From Halalkalibacter sp. APA_J-10(15) (GTDB lineage Bacteria; Bacillota; Bacilli; Bacillales; Bacillaceae_D), in contig NZ_JALKEV010000007.1 of the NCBI RefSeq assembly GCF_023017105.1, forward strand, positions 1-64,000: DNA of 64,000 bases, in the 5' to 3' direction. The notes under the pieces are model-generated. The model saw only the letters and a list, made by a program, of their open reading frames with translations. It was not told the DNA's origin and did not search any database. This document shows positions 50,436 to 59,707 of the stretch, piece after piece; position 1 is the stretch's first letter; the number at the start of each line of letters is the position of its first letter. Made by a program: the position numbers and the translations under genes.

Positions 50436-51734
50436 ATGATGAAGCGAGTTTTACTATTAGGAACAGGTCCTACCTCGGTTCAACTAGCAGTTATATTAAA
50501 AAAATATGCTCATTGCGACGAAGTTGGAATTGTTGGGAGAACTTCTGTCCGTTCTGAAGGTTTTTTTTCAGCTCTTGAGAGAAACGAAAATCGTCTTCAG
50601 GCTCATATACAAAATCAAAAAGACGAGAGCATGCAAGGTGAATGTTCAATTGATCAAGTATTTTGTGGGTATGAAACGATTAAAGGTACATGGGATACAC
50701 TTATTCTTTCTGTCACGACAGATGCATATATGGACGTATTACAGCAGATAGATACTGGAATAATAAGGGACGTTACATGCATCATTTTAATTTCTCCAAC
50801 CTTTGGGTCGAACTTTTTAGTGAAGAGCTTTTTCCATCGTTTGCATTTAAATGTAGAGGTAATTAGTTTTTCTACATATGTTGGAGATACCCGCTGGTTG
50901 ACGAATAATCCATCTAATCAAGTATTAACAACAGCGTTAAAGAAGAAGGTTTTTATCGGTTCAACGTCTACCTCGTCGGAAACGATTGATCGTTTAGATC
51001 GCTTATTTCAGCAGCTAGGGATTACGTTAGAGAAGATGAGGGCACCAATTGAGGCGGAAACACGAAATATTTCTTTGTATGTTCACCCGCCATTGTTTAT
51101 GAACCCATTTTCGCTAAAGGCTATTTTTGGAGAAAGCGTTGTAACGAAATATGTGTATAAACTGTTTCCTGAAGGGCCGATCACACAAAATTTAATTCGG
51201 GATTTGCGCACTCATTGGCAAGAAATTATGAATATCTTAAACAAAATTGGAATAGAAGAAATAAACCTCCTTAAATTTATGATCGACGACAACTATCCGG
51301 TAAGAGCAGAAAGCATATCAAGACATGATATTGAGAGCTTCCAACAATTGAATGATATACATCAGGAATATTTATTGTACATACGGTATAGCGCGTTATT
51401 AATTGATCCGTTTTCCAAACCAAATAAAGAGGGAAAGTATTTTGATTTTTCCGCTGTTCCGATTCGCCAAATGTTTGTTAATCGAGAAGGGGAACTAGAC
51501 ATTCCAAGAATGCCAAAGGAGGATTACTATCGAATTAAGATCATACAAGGAATTGCAAAATATTTAGGTTTAAGTAGTCCAACCATCGATAAGTTCGTTG
51601 ATACGTATGAGAGAAAAATAAAAGAAGTGACGAAGGCCCATAGTCAGAAGCGGTTGTCGAATGCATTTGTTGTTCAAAGGTTTCATGATGATGTGCAAAT
51701 GATTTGCGAAGAAATAGATCAGTATACGAATTAA
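50436..51734 (+). CDS. cntM: Opine dehydrogenase, staphylopine-type (CntM)
   Basis: 432 residues, equal to CntM (433). N-terminal NADP motif LLLGTGPTSVQLAVIL; the DUF2338-type remainder includes a conserved ETRNISLYVHPPLFMNPFS segment. It condenses the CntL product with an alpha-keto acid: pyruvate gives staphylopine, alpha-ketoglutarate pseudopaline. The choice cannot be read here. ATG after AAGGAAGGAG. Confidence 0.92.
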   Translation: MMKRVLLLGTGPTSVQLAVILKKYAHCDEVGIVGRTSVRSEGFFSALERNENRLQAHIQNQKDESMQGECSIDQVFCGYETIKGTWDTLILSVTTDAYMDVLQQIDTGIIRDVTCIILISPTFGSNFLVKSFFHRLHLNVEVISFSTYVGDTRWLTNNPSNQVLTTALKKKVFIGSTSTSSETIDRLDRLFQQLGITLEKMRAPIEAETRNISLYVHPPLFMNPFSLKAIFGESVVTKYVYKLFPEGPITQNLIRDLRTHWQEIMNILNKIGIEEINLLKFMIDDNYPVRAESISRHDIESFQQLNDIHQEYLLYIRYSALLIDPFSKPNKEGKYFDFSAVPIRQMFVNREGELDIPRMPKEDYYRIKIIQGIAKYLGLSSPTIDKFVDTYERKIKEVTKAHSQKRLSNAFVVQRFHDDVQMICEEIDQYTN

Positions 51735-51735
51735 A

Positions 51736-51750
51736 TCGTAATGATTTTGA
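51736..51750. promoter_or_regulatory. Zur-like box between cntM and cntA
   Basis: TCGTAAT-G-ATTTTGA matches the Zur core at 12 of 14 positions, 2 bp after the cntM stop. Suggests separate zinc control of the transporter half. Confidence 0.6.
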
Positions 51751-51791
51751 TTTAATAAAATGATAGTTTAAATGAAAAGGGGAGATCGTAC

Positions 51792-53402
51792 GTGTTAGTA
51801 AAGAGATTAAAGGTAACTATTTTTATTGTCATGATGGTTTCGGTGTTCGTTGCATGCTCTGAGACATCAGAAAATACGAGTGGAGAGGAAAAGGAACAAG
51901 AACAGGAATTAGTTTATGCAGCAGCTAATGATATTAACGACTTGAATCCACATTTATATGCAGGTTCGATGCCTGCGCAAGGAAAGATCTTTGAATCATT
52001 AGTTGAAAATACGGAAGAGGGGATTAAACCATTGCTTGCTGAGTCATGGGATATTTCTGATGATGGAACCGTGTATACGTTCTATTTAAGAGAGGATGTG
52101 ACGTTCCACGATGGGGAGCCATTTAATGCTGAGGCTGTTAAACAAAACATTGAAGCGATCCAGGAAAATGCCGAGACCCATGCTTGGATTCAATTATCGA
52201 CAAAGATCGTACAATGCGATGTGTTAGACGAATATACGATTGAAATAACGTTATCAGAAGCCTATTATCCGACTCTTGTAGAATTATCGATGACAAGACC
52301 TTATATCTTTACTTCGCCTAATGACTTTATTGATGGTGGGACGAAGGATGGTGTAGATGGCTACAATGGGACAGGACCATATATGCTATCTGAGTATAAA
52401 ACAGATGAGTATGCCATTTTTGAGGCGAATGAGAATTATTGGGGAGGTACACCTCATATTCAGACGATTACCTCACAAGTTCTACCAGCAGGTGAGACAA
52501 CCTTTTTAGCGTTACAAAAAGGCGAGGTTAATTTTGTTTTTACAGATGATCGTGGTGCAGACAGTATTGATGTAGAAGCAATGGAGCAATTAGTAGCATC
52601 AGGTGATTATCAGATTACTAGAAGTAAACCGATGAATACGAAAATGATTGTCGCTAATAGTAGTAGAGTTGATAATCCTGTTAATGAATCGGCTGTTCGT
52701 GAAGCGATTTGGTATTCGATTGATCGAGAAACCATTGCAAAGGATATTTTTAGCGATACGGAAACGGTAGCTCATACATTGTTTTCCTCTAATATTCATT
52801 ACGCAGATGTCGAGCTGAAAGAGCGGGGCTACGATGTTGAAAGAGCAAAAGAAATTCTAGAGGAAGCAGGTTGGTTATTGGAAGGTAACGCTGAAGTTAG
52901 AACGAAGGATGGACAGGAATTAGCGATGCTACTGTATTACGATGTCAATTCACCTTCGCAAAAAACACAAGCTGAATTTATTCAGAGTACGCTAAAGGAC
53001 GTAGGCGTTCAATTAGACATTTTTGGTGAAGAATCAACGTCTATTGCAAACAGACGAACAACAGGTGATTATGACTTATTATTCAATCAAACATGGGGAT
53101 TAGCGTATGATCCACAAAGTACGATATCTGCTTTTAAATCGGAAACAGCGTATATGCACACGACAAGTGGGATTGAGCAAGTGGATGAGCTATACGAGAA
53201 GATTGATGAAGTAATGGTCACGATGGATGAGGAGGAGAGAAGTGATTTATATGCGGACATTTTGACGATTGTTCATGAAGAAGCCGTCTTTATCCCGATT
53301 TCAAATGGAAGCATGACAGTCGTTGCACCGAATGAGTTAACAGATATTTCATTTAGACAAACACAATTTGAGCTGCCTTTTGAGCAAATGAGGTTTGAGT
53401 GA
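51792..53402 (+). CDS. cntA: Metallophore-binding lipoprotein (CntA)
   Basis: 536 residues. Signal peptide with lipobox VFVAC, then an SBP_bac_5 (NikA/OppA-type) fold: LAESWDISDDGTVYTFYLRE and VTFHDGEPFNAEAVKQNI. In S. aureus CntA binds metal-staphylopine complexes (Ni, Co, Zn, Cu, Fe). GTG start with GGGGAG 7-8 bp upstream. Confidence 0.92.
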   Translation: MLVKRLKVTIFIVMMVSVFVACSETSENTSGEEKEQEQELVYAAANDINDLNPHLYAGSMPAQGKIFESLVENTEEGIKPLLAESWDISDDGTVYTFYLREDVTFHDGEPFNAEAVKQNIEAIQENAETHAWIQLSTKIVQCDVLDEYTIEITLSEAYYPTLVELSMTRPYIFTSPNDFIDGGTKDGVDGYNGTGPYMLSEYKTDEYAIFEANENYWGGTPHIQTITSQVLPAGETTFLALQKGEVNFVFTDDRGADSIDVEAMEQLVASGDYQITRSKPMNTKMIVANSSRVDNPVNESAVREAIWYSIDRETIAKDIFSDTETVAHTLFSSNIHYADVELKERGYDVERAKEILEEAGWLLEGNAEVRTKDGQELAMLLYYDVNSPSQKTQAEFIQSTLKDVGVQLDIFGEESTSIANRRTTGDYDLLFNQTWGLAYDPQSTISAFKSETAYMHTTSGIEQVDELYEKIDEVMVTMDEEERSDLYADILTIVHEEAVFIPISNGSMTVVAPNELTDISFRQTQFELPFEQMRFE

Positions 53403-53423
53403 TTGATGAAAAGGAGAATTTAA

Positions 53424-54356
53424 ATGGGGAGCTACATCATTAAGAAAATCGTGATGACGATTCCGTTACTGCTCGTTATTTCATTTTTAACGTTTATTTT
53501 AATTAACCTCTCTCCTTTAGATCCTGCTGAAGTGGTGCTACAGGCTCAAGGGGTACCGAAGATAACCGAGGAGTTAATTGCTCAGACAAAGGAAGAACTA
53601 GGGATGGATCAACCATTTTTTATACGTTATATCGAATGGGTCATCGCTTGTTTAAAGCTAGATTTTGGTCACTCCTATGTGACGGGCCAGCCTGTTTGGT
53701 CTTTAATTGGTCCGGCGTTTCTGAATACATTCAAGCTCACCCTCGTCTCCTCGATCGCGATTATCTTCATTTCGATTGTAGTGGGTGTTATATGCGCCTT
53801 ACAGGAAGGAAGAGCAATAGATAAATCAGTAAGAGGGCTTTCCTTTCTTCTAACGGCGATGCCTTCCTATTGGTTGGCTTCGCTTATGATATGGTATTTC
53901 TCAGTAAAGCTAGACTTATTGCCGACTTATGGGATGGATTCATACGAAAGTTATATTTTACCTGTTATCATTATCGTGATTAGCTATGCCGGTATTTACT
54001 TCCGTGTTGTACGAAGCTCGATGCTAGCTAACTTAAATGAAGATTACGTGTTATATGGTAGAGCGTGCGGATGGACGGAGAGGAAGGTCATTAAGCATAT
54101 CGTACGAAATTCATTACAAGTTGCAGTTTCCATCTTCTGTATGGCGATACCAATTATATTAGGAAGCACGGTCGTCATTGAAAATGTTTTTGCATGGCCT
54201 GGATTAGGAAGTCTTAGTGTTCGTTCCATTTTGAGTAGAGATCTCCCTATTATTCAAGCATACGTCCTTATATTAGCTGTCGCTTTTGTTTTGTTTAATA
54301 CGTTGTCTGACATCATTAATGCCGCAATGAATCCGAAGCTAAGGAATGATCTTTAA
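53424..54356 (+). CDS. cntB: Metallophore ABC importer permease (CntB)
   Basis: 310 residues, six helices, DppB/NikB type. The N-terminal helix precedes the extracellular FIRYIEWVIACLKLDFGHSY segment. The EAA loop for ATPase contact is DYVLYGRACGWTERKVIKHIV. The next gene follows without a gap. Confidence 0.93.
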   Translation: MGSYIIKKIVMTIPLLLVISFLTFILINLSPLDPAEVVLQAQGVPKITEELIAQTKEELGMDQPFFIRYIEWVIACLKLDFGHSYVTGQPVWSLIGPAFLNTFKLTLVSSIAIIFISIVVGVICALQEGRAIDKSVRGLSFLLTAMPSYWLASLMIWYFSVKLDLLPTYGMDSYESYILPVIIIVISYAGIYFRVVRSSMLANLNEDYVLYGRACGWTERKVIKHIVRNSLQVAVSIFCMAIPIILGSTVVIENVFAWPGLGSLSVRSILSRDLPIIQAYVLILAVAFVLFNTLSDIINAAMNPKLRNDL

Positions 54357-55253
54357 ATGAATGTTTTGAAGAGTATTAGTAAAGATAAGATAGCCACAAT
54401 GTCTCTAATTTTGCTTGTAGGTGTGATGGTTGCGGGGATATTGGCTCCGATTGTTGCTCCACATGACCCAAATGAAGTCGATATGAGCCTTCGATACGCT
54501 CCAATGTCTTGGACGTACTTATTAGGAAATGATCATTTAGGTAGGTGCGTATTATCAAGGTTGATATATGCAATACGTCCGAGTGTGCTAGCGGTCTTAG
54601 CTGCATTAGTGATTTCTGTCTTGGTCGGCATGGTATTAGGCTTTATAGCAGGCTATTTTAAAGGTAAGGTCGATGCAATCATTATGAGAATGTGTGACAC
54701 GATGCTTTCTTTTCCTGGATATGTGATGGCTTTGGCGATTATCGGAATTCTAGGAGTTGGCCTAGAAAATATTTTAATTGCCTTTGTTCTAATTAAGTGG
54801 GCCTGGTTTGCGCGCATTATTCGTACATCGGTTATGCAATACGTTGATTTAGACTATGTAAAATACTCGAAGGCAGTCGGGATGAGTCCTATTAGAATTA
54901 TGTATAAGCACATTTTACCAGTTAGCTTTGCAGACATTGCGGTTATTTCTAGTGGTGCGATTGGCTCGATGATCTTACAAATATCAGGTTTTTCCTTTTT
55001 GGGGTTAGGGATACAAGCACCGAACGCTGAATGGGGCATGATGTTAAATGAAGCTAGGGATGTCATGTTCACAAGGCCAGAATTAATGATAGCACCTGGG
55101 TTGGCGATTATGCTTGTTGTATCAGCTTTCAATTTCTTGTCCGATGCTCTTCAAGTAGCATTAGATCCTAAGCTGATGAAATCAAACGATCATCCGCACA
55201 AGAAGGAAGTGCTCTCAGAAGTAAATGTTCAAGGGAAAGGGGTGGCTAATTAA
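54357..55253 (+). CDS. cntC: Metallophore ABC importer permease (CntC)
   Basis: 298 residues, DppC/NikC type: LGNDHLGRCVLSRLIYAIR near the N-terminus and the EAA loop VKYSKAVGMSPIRIMYKHILP. ATG directly follows the cntB stop, so translation is coupled. Confidence 0.93.
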   Translation: MNVLKSISKDKIATMSLILLVGVMVAGILAPIVAPHDPNEVDMSLRYAPMSWTYLLGNDHLGRCVLSRLIYAIRPSVLAVLAALVISVLVGMVLGFIAGYFKGKVDAIIMRMCDTMLSFPGYVMALAIIGILGVGLENILIAFVLIKWAWFARIIRTSVMQYVDLDYVKYSKAVGMSPIRIMYKHILPVSFADIAVISSGAIGSMILQISGFSFLGLGIQAPNAEWGMMLNEARDVMFTRPELMIAPGLAIMLVVSAFNFLSDALQVALDPKLMKSNDHPHKKEVLSEVNVQGKGVAN

Positions 55254-56081
55254 ATGGCTAACCTATTAGATGTTTCTAACCTTAAGGTATGGGATGCTCA
55301 TACGGGAAAGGTCATTGTGCATAATAGTTCCTTTCGTTTAAAGGAAGGTCAATGTCTAGCTATTGTCGGTGAAAGTGGGAGTGGAAAATCAGTCACTTGT
55401 AGAGCGATTATGAAATTGAATAAAGCTTCGCTATTACAGTCAGGCCAAATCAAGTATAAAGAAAGACAGCTAAATGATCTTGCTGAAAGAGAAATGAGAA
55501 AAATAAGAGGTAAAAGCATTTGCATGATTTTACAAAATGGGATGAGTGCCTTTGACCCGATGTGTACGATCGGTGTTCATATAAAGGAAACATTGACTGA
55601 GCACTTTGATATGCCTAGTGACCAAATGATAAAAAAAATGGAGAATGCAATGGAAAGTGTGATGTTGAAGCATCCGATCGAAGTCTTGAATAAATATCCT
55701 CATCAATTATCAGGAGGTATGCTACAGCGAATCATGATTGCTCTTGCTATTGTGTTAGAACCGGACGTCATTATTGCTGATGAACCGACGACAGCATTAG
55801 ATACGATCTCACAATTTGAAGTGGTAGAGCAACTCATTCAATTAAGAAAGAGAATGCATACGTCTATGATATTTGTCTCGCATGATTTAGGCATTGTACG
55901 AAAAATAGCGGATGATGTTCTCGTTATGAAGGATGGCAGAGTTATTGAGAAAGGGAAAACAGAAGCGATCTTCTCTGAGGCTCAGCATGATTATACGAAA
56001 CATTTAATAGGGACTAGATTAGTGTTGAGCCAACACTTTGAGCGAATTATGGGAGGAGAGGCTAAAGTTGCTGAAAGTTGA
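55254..56081 (+). CDS. cntD: Metallophore ABC importer ATPase (CntD)
   Basis: 275 residues: Walker A GESGSGKS, Q-loop ICMILQNGMSAFDP, signature LSGGMLQR, Walker B VIIADEPTTALD, switch H in VSHDLGIV. DppD/NikD class. ATG directly follows the cntC stop. Confidence 0.93.
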   Translation: MANLLDVSNLKVWDAHTGKVIVHNSSFRLKEGQCLAIVGESGSGKSVTCRAIMKLNKASLLQSGQIKYKERQLNDLAEREMRKIRGKSICMILQNGMSAFDPMCTIGVHIKETLTEHFDMPSDQMIKKMENAMESVMLKHPIEVLNKYPHQLSGGMLQRIMIALAIVLEPDVIIADEPTTALDTISQFEVVEQLIQLRKRMHTSMIFVSHDLGIVRKIADDVLVMKDGRVIEKGKTEAIFSEAQHDYTKHLIGTRLVLSQHFERIMGGEAKVAES

Positions 56082-56814
56082 CCATGTTGAAAAATTCTAT
56101 AAAAATGGCGGCTTGTTTTCAAAAGGGAAGCAACATGTACTGAAGGGTATTAGCTTCGAATGTATGGATGGAGAGTGTTTAGGAATCATTGGTGAAAGTG
56201 GTAGTGGTAAATCAACATTAGGACGTTTATTAGTTGGGATTGAAAAGCCTGACCGTGGAACCGTCTTATTTCATGGAAAGAATGTAGGCGATAGAAAAGT
56301 GAGAAGAGGGGCAATCAGTGCTGTATTTCAAGACTATAAATCGTCTATTAACCCGTTCTTTACTGTATATGATGCTATTAAGGAATCTCTTATCCCACAT
56401 TTTAAAAATAAAAGAGACCTTGATTTGAAGATTGACCATCTATTATATCAAGTCGGACTAGATCCATCCTATAAAAATAAATACCCACATGAGCTATCAG
56501 GGGGTGAAGCGCAAAGAGTTTGTATTGCAAGAGCAGTATCGACTGAGCCTAAGTGTCTTTTATTAGATGAGGCGATTAGTTCGTTGGATGTTTCCGTACA
56601 AACACAAGTGCTTGACTTATTAAAGGAGTTAAAGGAAGTCTACAATATGAGCTACATTTTTATTACGCATGATCTTCAAGCGGCTGCTTACATATGTGAT
56701 CGGGTGATGATTTTTAAGGATGGTCAAGTTGAAGAAGTTGTGAAGGTCGAGGAATTGGGCAATGTTCAATCCGAATATGCGCGAAGGTTATTAAGGGCAC
56801 TTATTACATTTTAA
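56068..56814 (+). CDS. cntF: Metallophore ABC importer ATPase (CntF)
   Basis: 248 residues from TTG 56068, chosen because GGAGGAGAGG lies 8 bp before it; an in-frame TTG at 56038 is possible. Walker A GESGSGKST, signature LSGGEAQR, Walker B CLLLDEAISSLD, switch H in ITHDLQAA. It overlaps cntD by 14 bp. Pairs with CntD. Confidence 0.92.
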   Translation: MLKVDHVEKFYKNGGLFSKGKQHVLKGISFECMDGECLGIIGESGSGKSTLGRLLVGIEKPDRGTVLFHGKNVGDRKVRRGAISAVFQDYKSSINPFFTVYDAIKESLIPHFKNKRDLDLKIDHLLYQVGLDPSYKNKYPHELSGGEAQRVCIARAVSTEPKCLLLDEAISSLDVSVQTQVLDLLKELKEVYNMSYIFITHDLQAAAYICDRVMIFKDGQVEEVVKVEELGNVQSEYARRLLRALITF

Positions 56815-56817
56815 TAA

Positions 56818-58017
56818 ATGAAGGAGAAAGTCATGTTTAGTGGAGCAATGTCTTGGCCTTTTTTACGTTTGTATGTGTTAGTTCTCCTCTATTTCAGTGC
56901 GAACGCTATACTGAATGTCATTATTCCATTACAAGGGGAAAGCTTAGGAGCTAGCAATACGACGATTGGTGTAGTCATGGGGGCATATTTATTTACAACG
57001 ATGTTCTTTCGTCCATGGGCAGGCCAAATGATTGAGCGGCATGGGCCAATAAAAGTGTTGAGGATTATTTTGATCATTAATGGGGTTGCCTTGCTATTAT
57101 ATACAATTACTGGATTAGGCGGTTATTTAATTGCACGGATGCTACAAGGGGTGTCTACTGCTTTTTTTTCGATGGCGCTACAAGTAGGCATCATTGATGC
57201 CTTGCCAGATAAGGAACGTTCGCAAGGTATCTCATTGTACTCTCTATTTTCATATATTCCTGGTATTATTGGACCCTTGTTGGCGATAGGTATTTGGCAA
57301 GAGGGAATGAATTATTTTACGGTTATTATGGTTGCGATTGCTGTTATAACAGGGTTCGTTGGCTATAGTGCGAAAATAGAAAAAAGCGAGCAAGCAAGCG
57401 TTACGAATGAGAGTAATGAACGGAAGGCAGTTACCTTCCGTTCATATAGTCAGCTAGTGAAGAATCCCTTTTTATTTAAATGCAGCGTACTTATGCTTGT
57501 TGCATCTATTGTTTTTGGAGCGATTACGACCTTCATTCCACTTTATGCCATGCAACTAGAGAGTGGGAATGCGGGAATTTACCTTATGCTTCAAGCGGCA
57601 ACAGTAGTGGTTGCGCGGTTTACATTAAAAAGCAAAATTCCTTCAGACGGGAAGTGGCACTCTACTTTTATGATGGGAACGATGCTACTTTTAACAATAG
57701 CGTCCTTATGTGTAGGATTATCAGCAATTGGTGGGGCCATCGTTTTCTATATTGGCGCTATCTTAATGGGAGTTGCTCAGGCTTTATTATATCCTACGTT
57801 AACAACATACTTATCATTTGTTTTGCCCCGATCAAGTCGGAATATGCTATTGGGACTATTTATTGCGATGGCAGATTTAGGTGTGTCGTTAGGGGGAGTG
57901 ATTATGGGTCCGCTAGCTGATCTATTCTCATACCCGCTGATGTACATCATATGTGCGGTATTAGGTTTACTGATGGTAGGGTTCGCTTATGAGCGGAGGA
58001 AGGAATTTGTTGAGTGA
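56818..58017 (+). CDS. cntE: MFS exporter of metallophore (CntE)
   Basis: 399 residues, twelve helices: motif A-like MFFRPWAGQMIERHGPIKVL and YLIARMLQGVSTAFFS. In S. aureus CntE exports staphylopine. ATG 56818 is 3 bp past the cntF stop; ATG 56833 has AAGGAG 6 bp before it and may be the real start. Last gene of the operon, with a terminator behind. Confidence 0.88.
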   Translation: MKEKVMFSGAMSWPFLRLYVLVLLYFSANAILNVIIPLQGESLGASNTTIGVVMGAYLFTTMFFRPWAGQMIERHGPIKVLRIILIINGVALLLYTITGLGGYLIARMLQGVSTAFFSMALQVGIIDALPDKERSQGISLYSLFSYIPGIIGPLLAIGIWQEGMNYFTVIMVAIAVITGFVGYSAKIEKSEQASVTNESNERKAVTFRSYSQLVKNPFLFKCSVLMLVASIVFGAITTFIPLYAMQLESGNAGIYLMLQAATVVVARFTLKSKIPSDGKWHSTFMMGTMLLLTIASLCVGLSAIGGAIVFYIGAILMGVAQALLYPTLTTYLSFVLPRSSRNMLLGLFIAMADLGVSLGGVIMGPLADLFSYPLMYIICAVLGLLMVGFAYERRKEFVE

Positions 58018-58035
58018 AAAAATATGTAAAGGGTG

Positions 58036-58066
58036 GACCTCCGTGTAATTGGAGGTCTTCTTTTTG
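58036..58066 (+). terminator. Terminator of the cnt operon
   Basis: GACCTCC pairs with GGAGGTC over an 8-base loop, then TTCTTTTTG. Confidence 0.85.
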
Positions 58067-58125
58067 TTAAAAGATTAAGAAACGATAAAATTCGAGGAAG
58101 AAATAGACGTTATCGCGTTTTTCTT

Positions 58126-58572
58126 CTATAAAAAACAGCCAGGAAACATTCCAGTAGAGATACCTAAGCGATTCCAGCTATTTATCGTATTAATAGCCAT
58201 GATGATTGTGAGAAATTCCTTTTCGGAGTAGTACTGAAGGACGTTCTTATAAACATGGTCTGGGACTCCTTCTTCAGCTACCCTTGTCACGCATTCCGTT
58301 AATTCTAGTACAGCTTTCTCTTCATCCGTATAGTTAGAAACTTCACGCCAGACGGTCAGTAATAAGATACGGTCGAGGCTTTCTCCCTTCTTTTGAAGCT
58401 CTTTCGCATGCATATCGATGCAAAAGGAACAGCCGTTAATCTGCGAAGCGCGCATCTTAATAAGACTGTACAGTGTTGGATCTAGTCCACTTTCAGTAAT
58501 CAAGGTTTCTAGCTTCATCATCGTTTTGAAAATTTGTGGATGGACCTTTTGATGATTGATTCGAATAGTCAA
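58126..58572 (-). CDS. AhpD-like carboxymuconolactone decarboxylase family protein
   Basis: 148 residues. The redox centre RASQINGCSFCIDMH shows C48-xx-C51 and H55, the AhpD pattern for thiol peroxidase activity. TTG start at 58572 fits the family N-terminus (TIRINHQKVHP) with AGGGAG about 10 bp upstream. Single gene; a helix AAGAAA-CGATAA/TTATCG-CG-TTTTTCTT near 58078-58125 may terminate it. Confidence 0.88.
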   Translation of the reverse strand: MTIRINHQKVHPQIFKTMMKLETLITESGLDPTLYSLIKMRASQINGCSFCIDMHAKELQKKGESLDRILLLTVWREVSNYTDEEKAVLELTECVTRVAEEGVPDHVYKNVLQYYSEKEFLTIIMAINTINSWNRLGISTGMFPGCFL

Positions 58573-58701
58573 TGCTATCACTCTCCCTAAAAATAGTTTG
58601 TTGCAATATATATGACAAACGAACAGGGGAATTTGTGACATTATTGAGAGAAATATTTCTCTGGAAAATAAAGTTGCATAGATGAATGCTTTACGTTAGC
58701 G

Positions 58702-59505
58702 TTATTTATGATGGTTGCGATAAACACTTGGAGACATCCCGGTATGCTTTTTGAATATTCGGCTGAAATAATATACATCTGAATATCCAATTGCTTTAGC
58801 TATATCGAGAACAGAGTGATGAGTGAACGTAAGTAATTCTTTAGCTTTTTTGATTCGGAATTTAATCAAATAATTAATCGGACTTAGTCCGTTATAATAT
58901 CGAAATTGAGATGAAAAAAAACCTTGACTGACGTTATATCGATTAGCCATATCAGTTAACGTTATTGATTTACTGTAATTCAATTGGAAATAGCGGGCGG
59001 CATCATGAACCATATCTGTTTGCTCATTCGAATGGGATTCGTTTTGACAACAAACAATGGATTCATACAATAACTGATAAAATAGGATTTTAGAACGAAA
59101 TGTAGAAAGGGGTCCAGACGCAACAGAGTTTGTATGAAGAGACTTTAATAGTTCGAGTAATGTATGGTTAAGGTGCACTTGTAATTTATAGTGTGACTTG
59201 ACGTATTTATCAACTGTATCAGCTTCACAAGTATAATGGATTAAACAATATTCGAAGTCTGTCTTTGTGCTTGTTTCATAATCTAAGTTCATTTGACACC
59301 CACCGTGTAAAATGGTTCCTGGCGTAGCACTGTATTCTGTCCCATCAAAAGTAAATTTTCCATCTCCTTTAAGTACATACAAAAAGCCAGCAGCAGGAGT
59401 TTTGAAGTTCAAATTAGAATATCCTCCTTCAAGAGTGCACCAAAATACATCTGAAACAAAAAATAAGCCTCTTGAATAGTATGAAGTTAATGAATCTAGT
59501 TTCAC
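58702..59505 (-). CDS. AraC-family regulator
   Basis: 267 residues. N-terminal cupin-like sensor domain, then two helix-turn-helices (about 165-267): ITLTDMANRYNVSQGFFSSQFRYYNGLSP and SVLDIAKAIGYSDVYYFSRIFKKHTGMSP. ATG 59505 is 7 bp after AAGGGG; an open frame back to TTG 59616 lacks a ribosome site. A palindrome GATCAT-T-ATGATC lies 20 bp upstream. Next to a siderophore binding protein gene, so siderophore-responsive activation as in Btr of B. subtilis is inferred. Confidence 0.85.
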   Translation of the reverse strand: MKLDSLTSYYSRGLFFVSDVFWCTLEGGYSNLNFKTPAAGFLYVLKGDGKFTFDGTEYSATPGTILHGGCQMNLDYETSTKTDFEYCLIHYTCEADTVDKYVKSHYKLQVHLNHTLLELLKSLHTNSVASGPLSTFRSKILFYQLLYESIVCCQNESHSNEQTDMVHDAARYFQLNYSKSITLTDMANRYNVSQGFFSSQFRYYNGLSPINYLIKFRIKKAKELLTFTHHSVLDIAKAIGYSDVYYFSRIFKKHTGMSPSVYRNHHK

Positions 59506-59633
59506 CATTGCTTTACCCCTTATACGATCATTATGATCAAATACTATCATACATAATTGCTTAGGAGAAATCTCAACTAAATTAGAGGGACATGATCGTA
59601 AAGAGATGGGTGGCAAATGAACTTAAAAAAATA

Positions 59634-59670
59634 AGCTTTCCTTGCAAAAGAATGCTAATCAAGGAAAGCT
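59634..59670 (-). terminator. Terminator of the siderophore-binding gene
   Basis: AGCTTTCCTTG pairs perfectly with CAAGGAAAGCT; on the minus strand TATTTTTTT follows. Confidence 0.85.
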
Positions 59671-59707
59671 CTAACTAAACAGCTTGCAAGGAGAATTAGT
59701 AGTAATG

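Noticed and set aside
57480-57920. 146-codon plus-strand frame inside cntE
   Set aside because: Alternative frame of a clear MFS gene; no ribosome site or family match.
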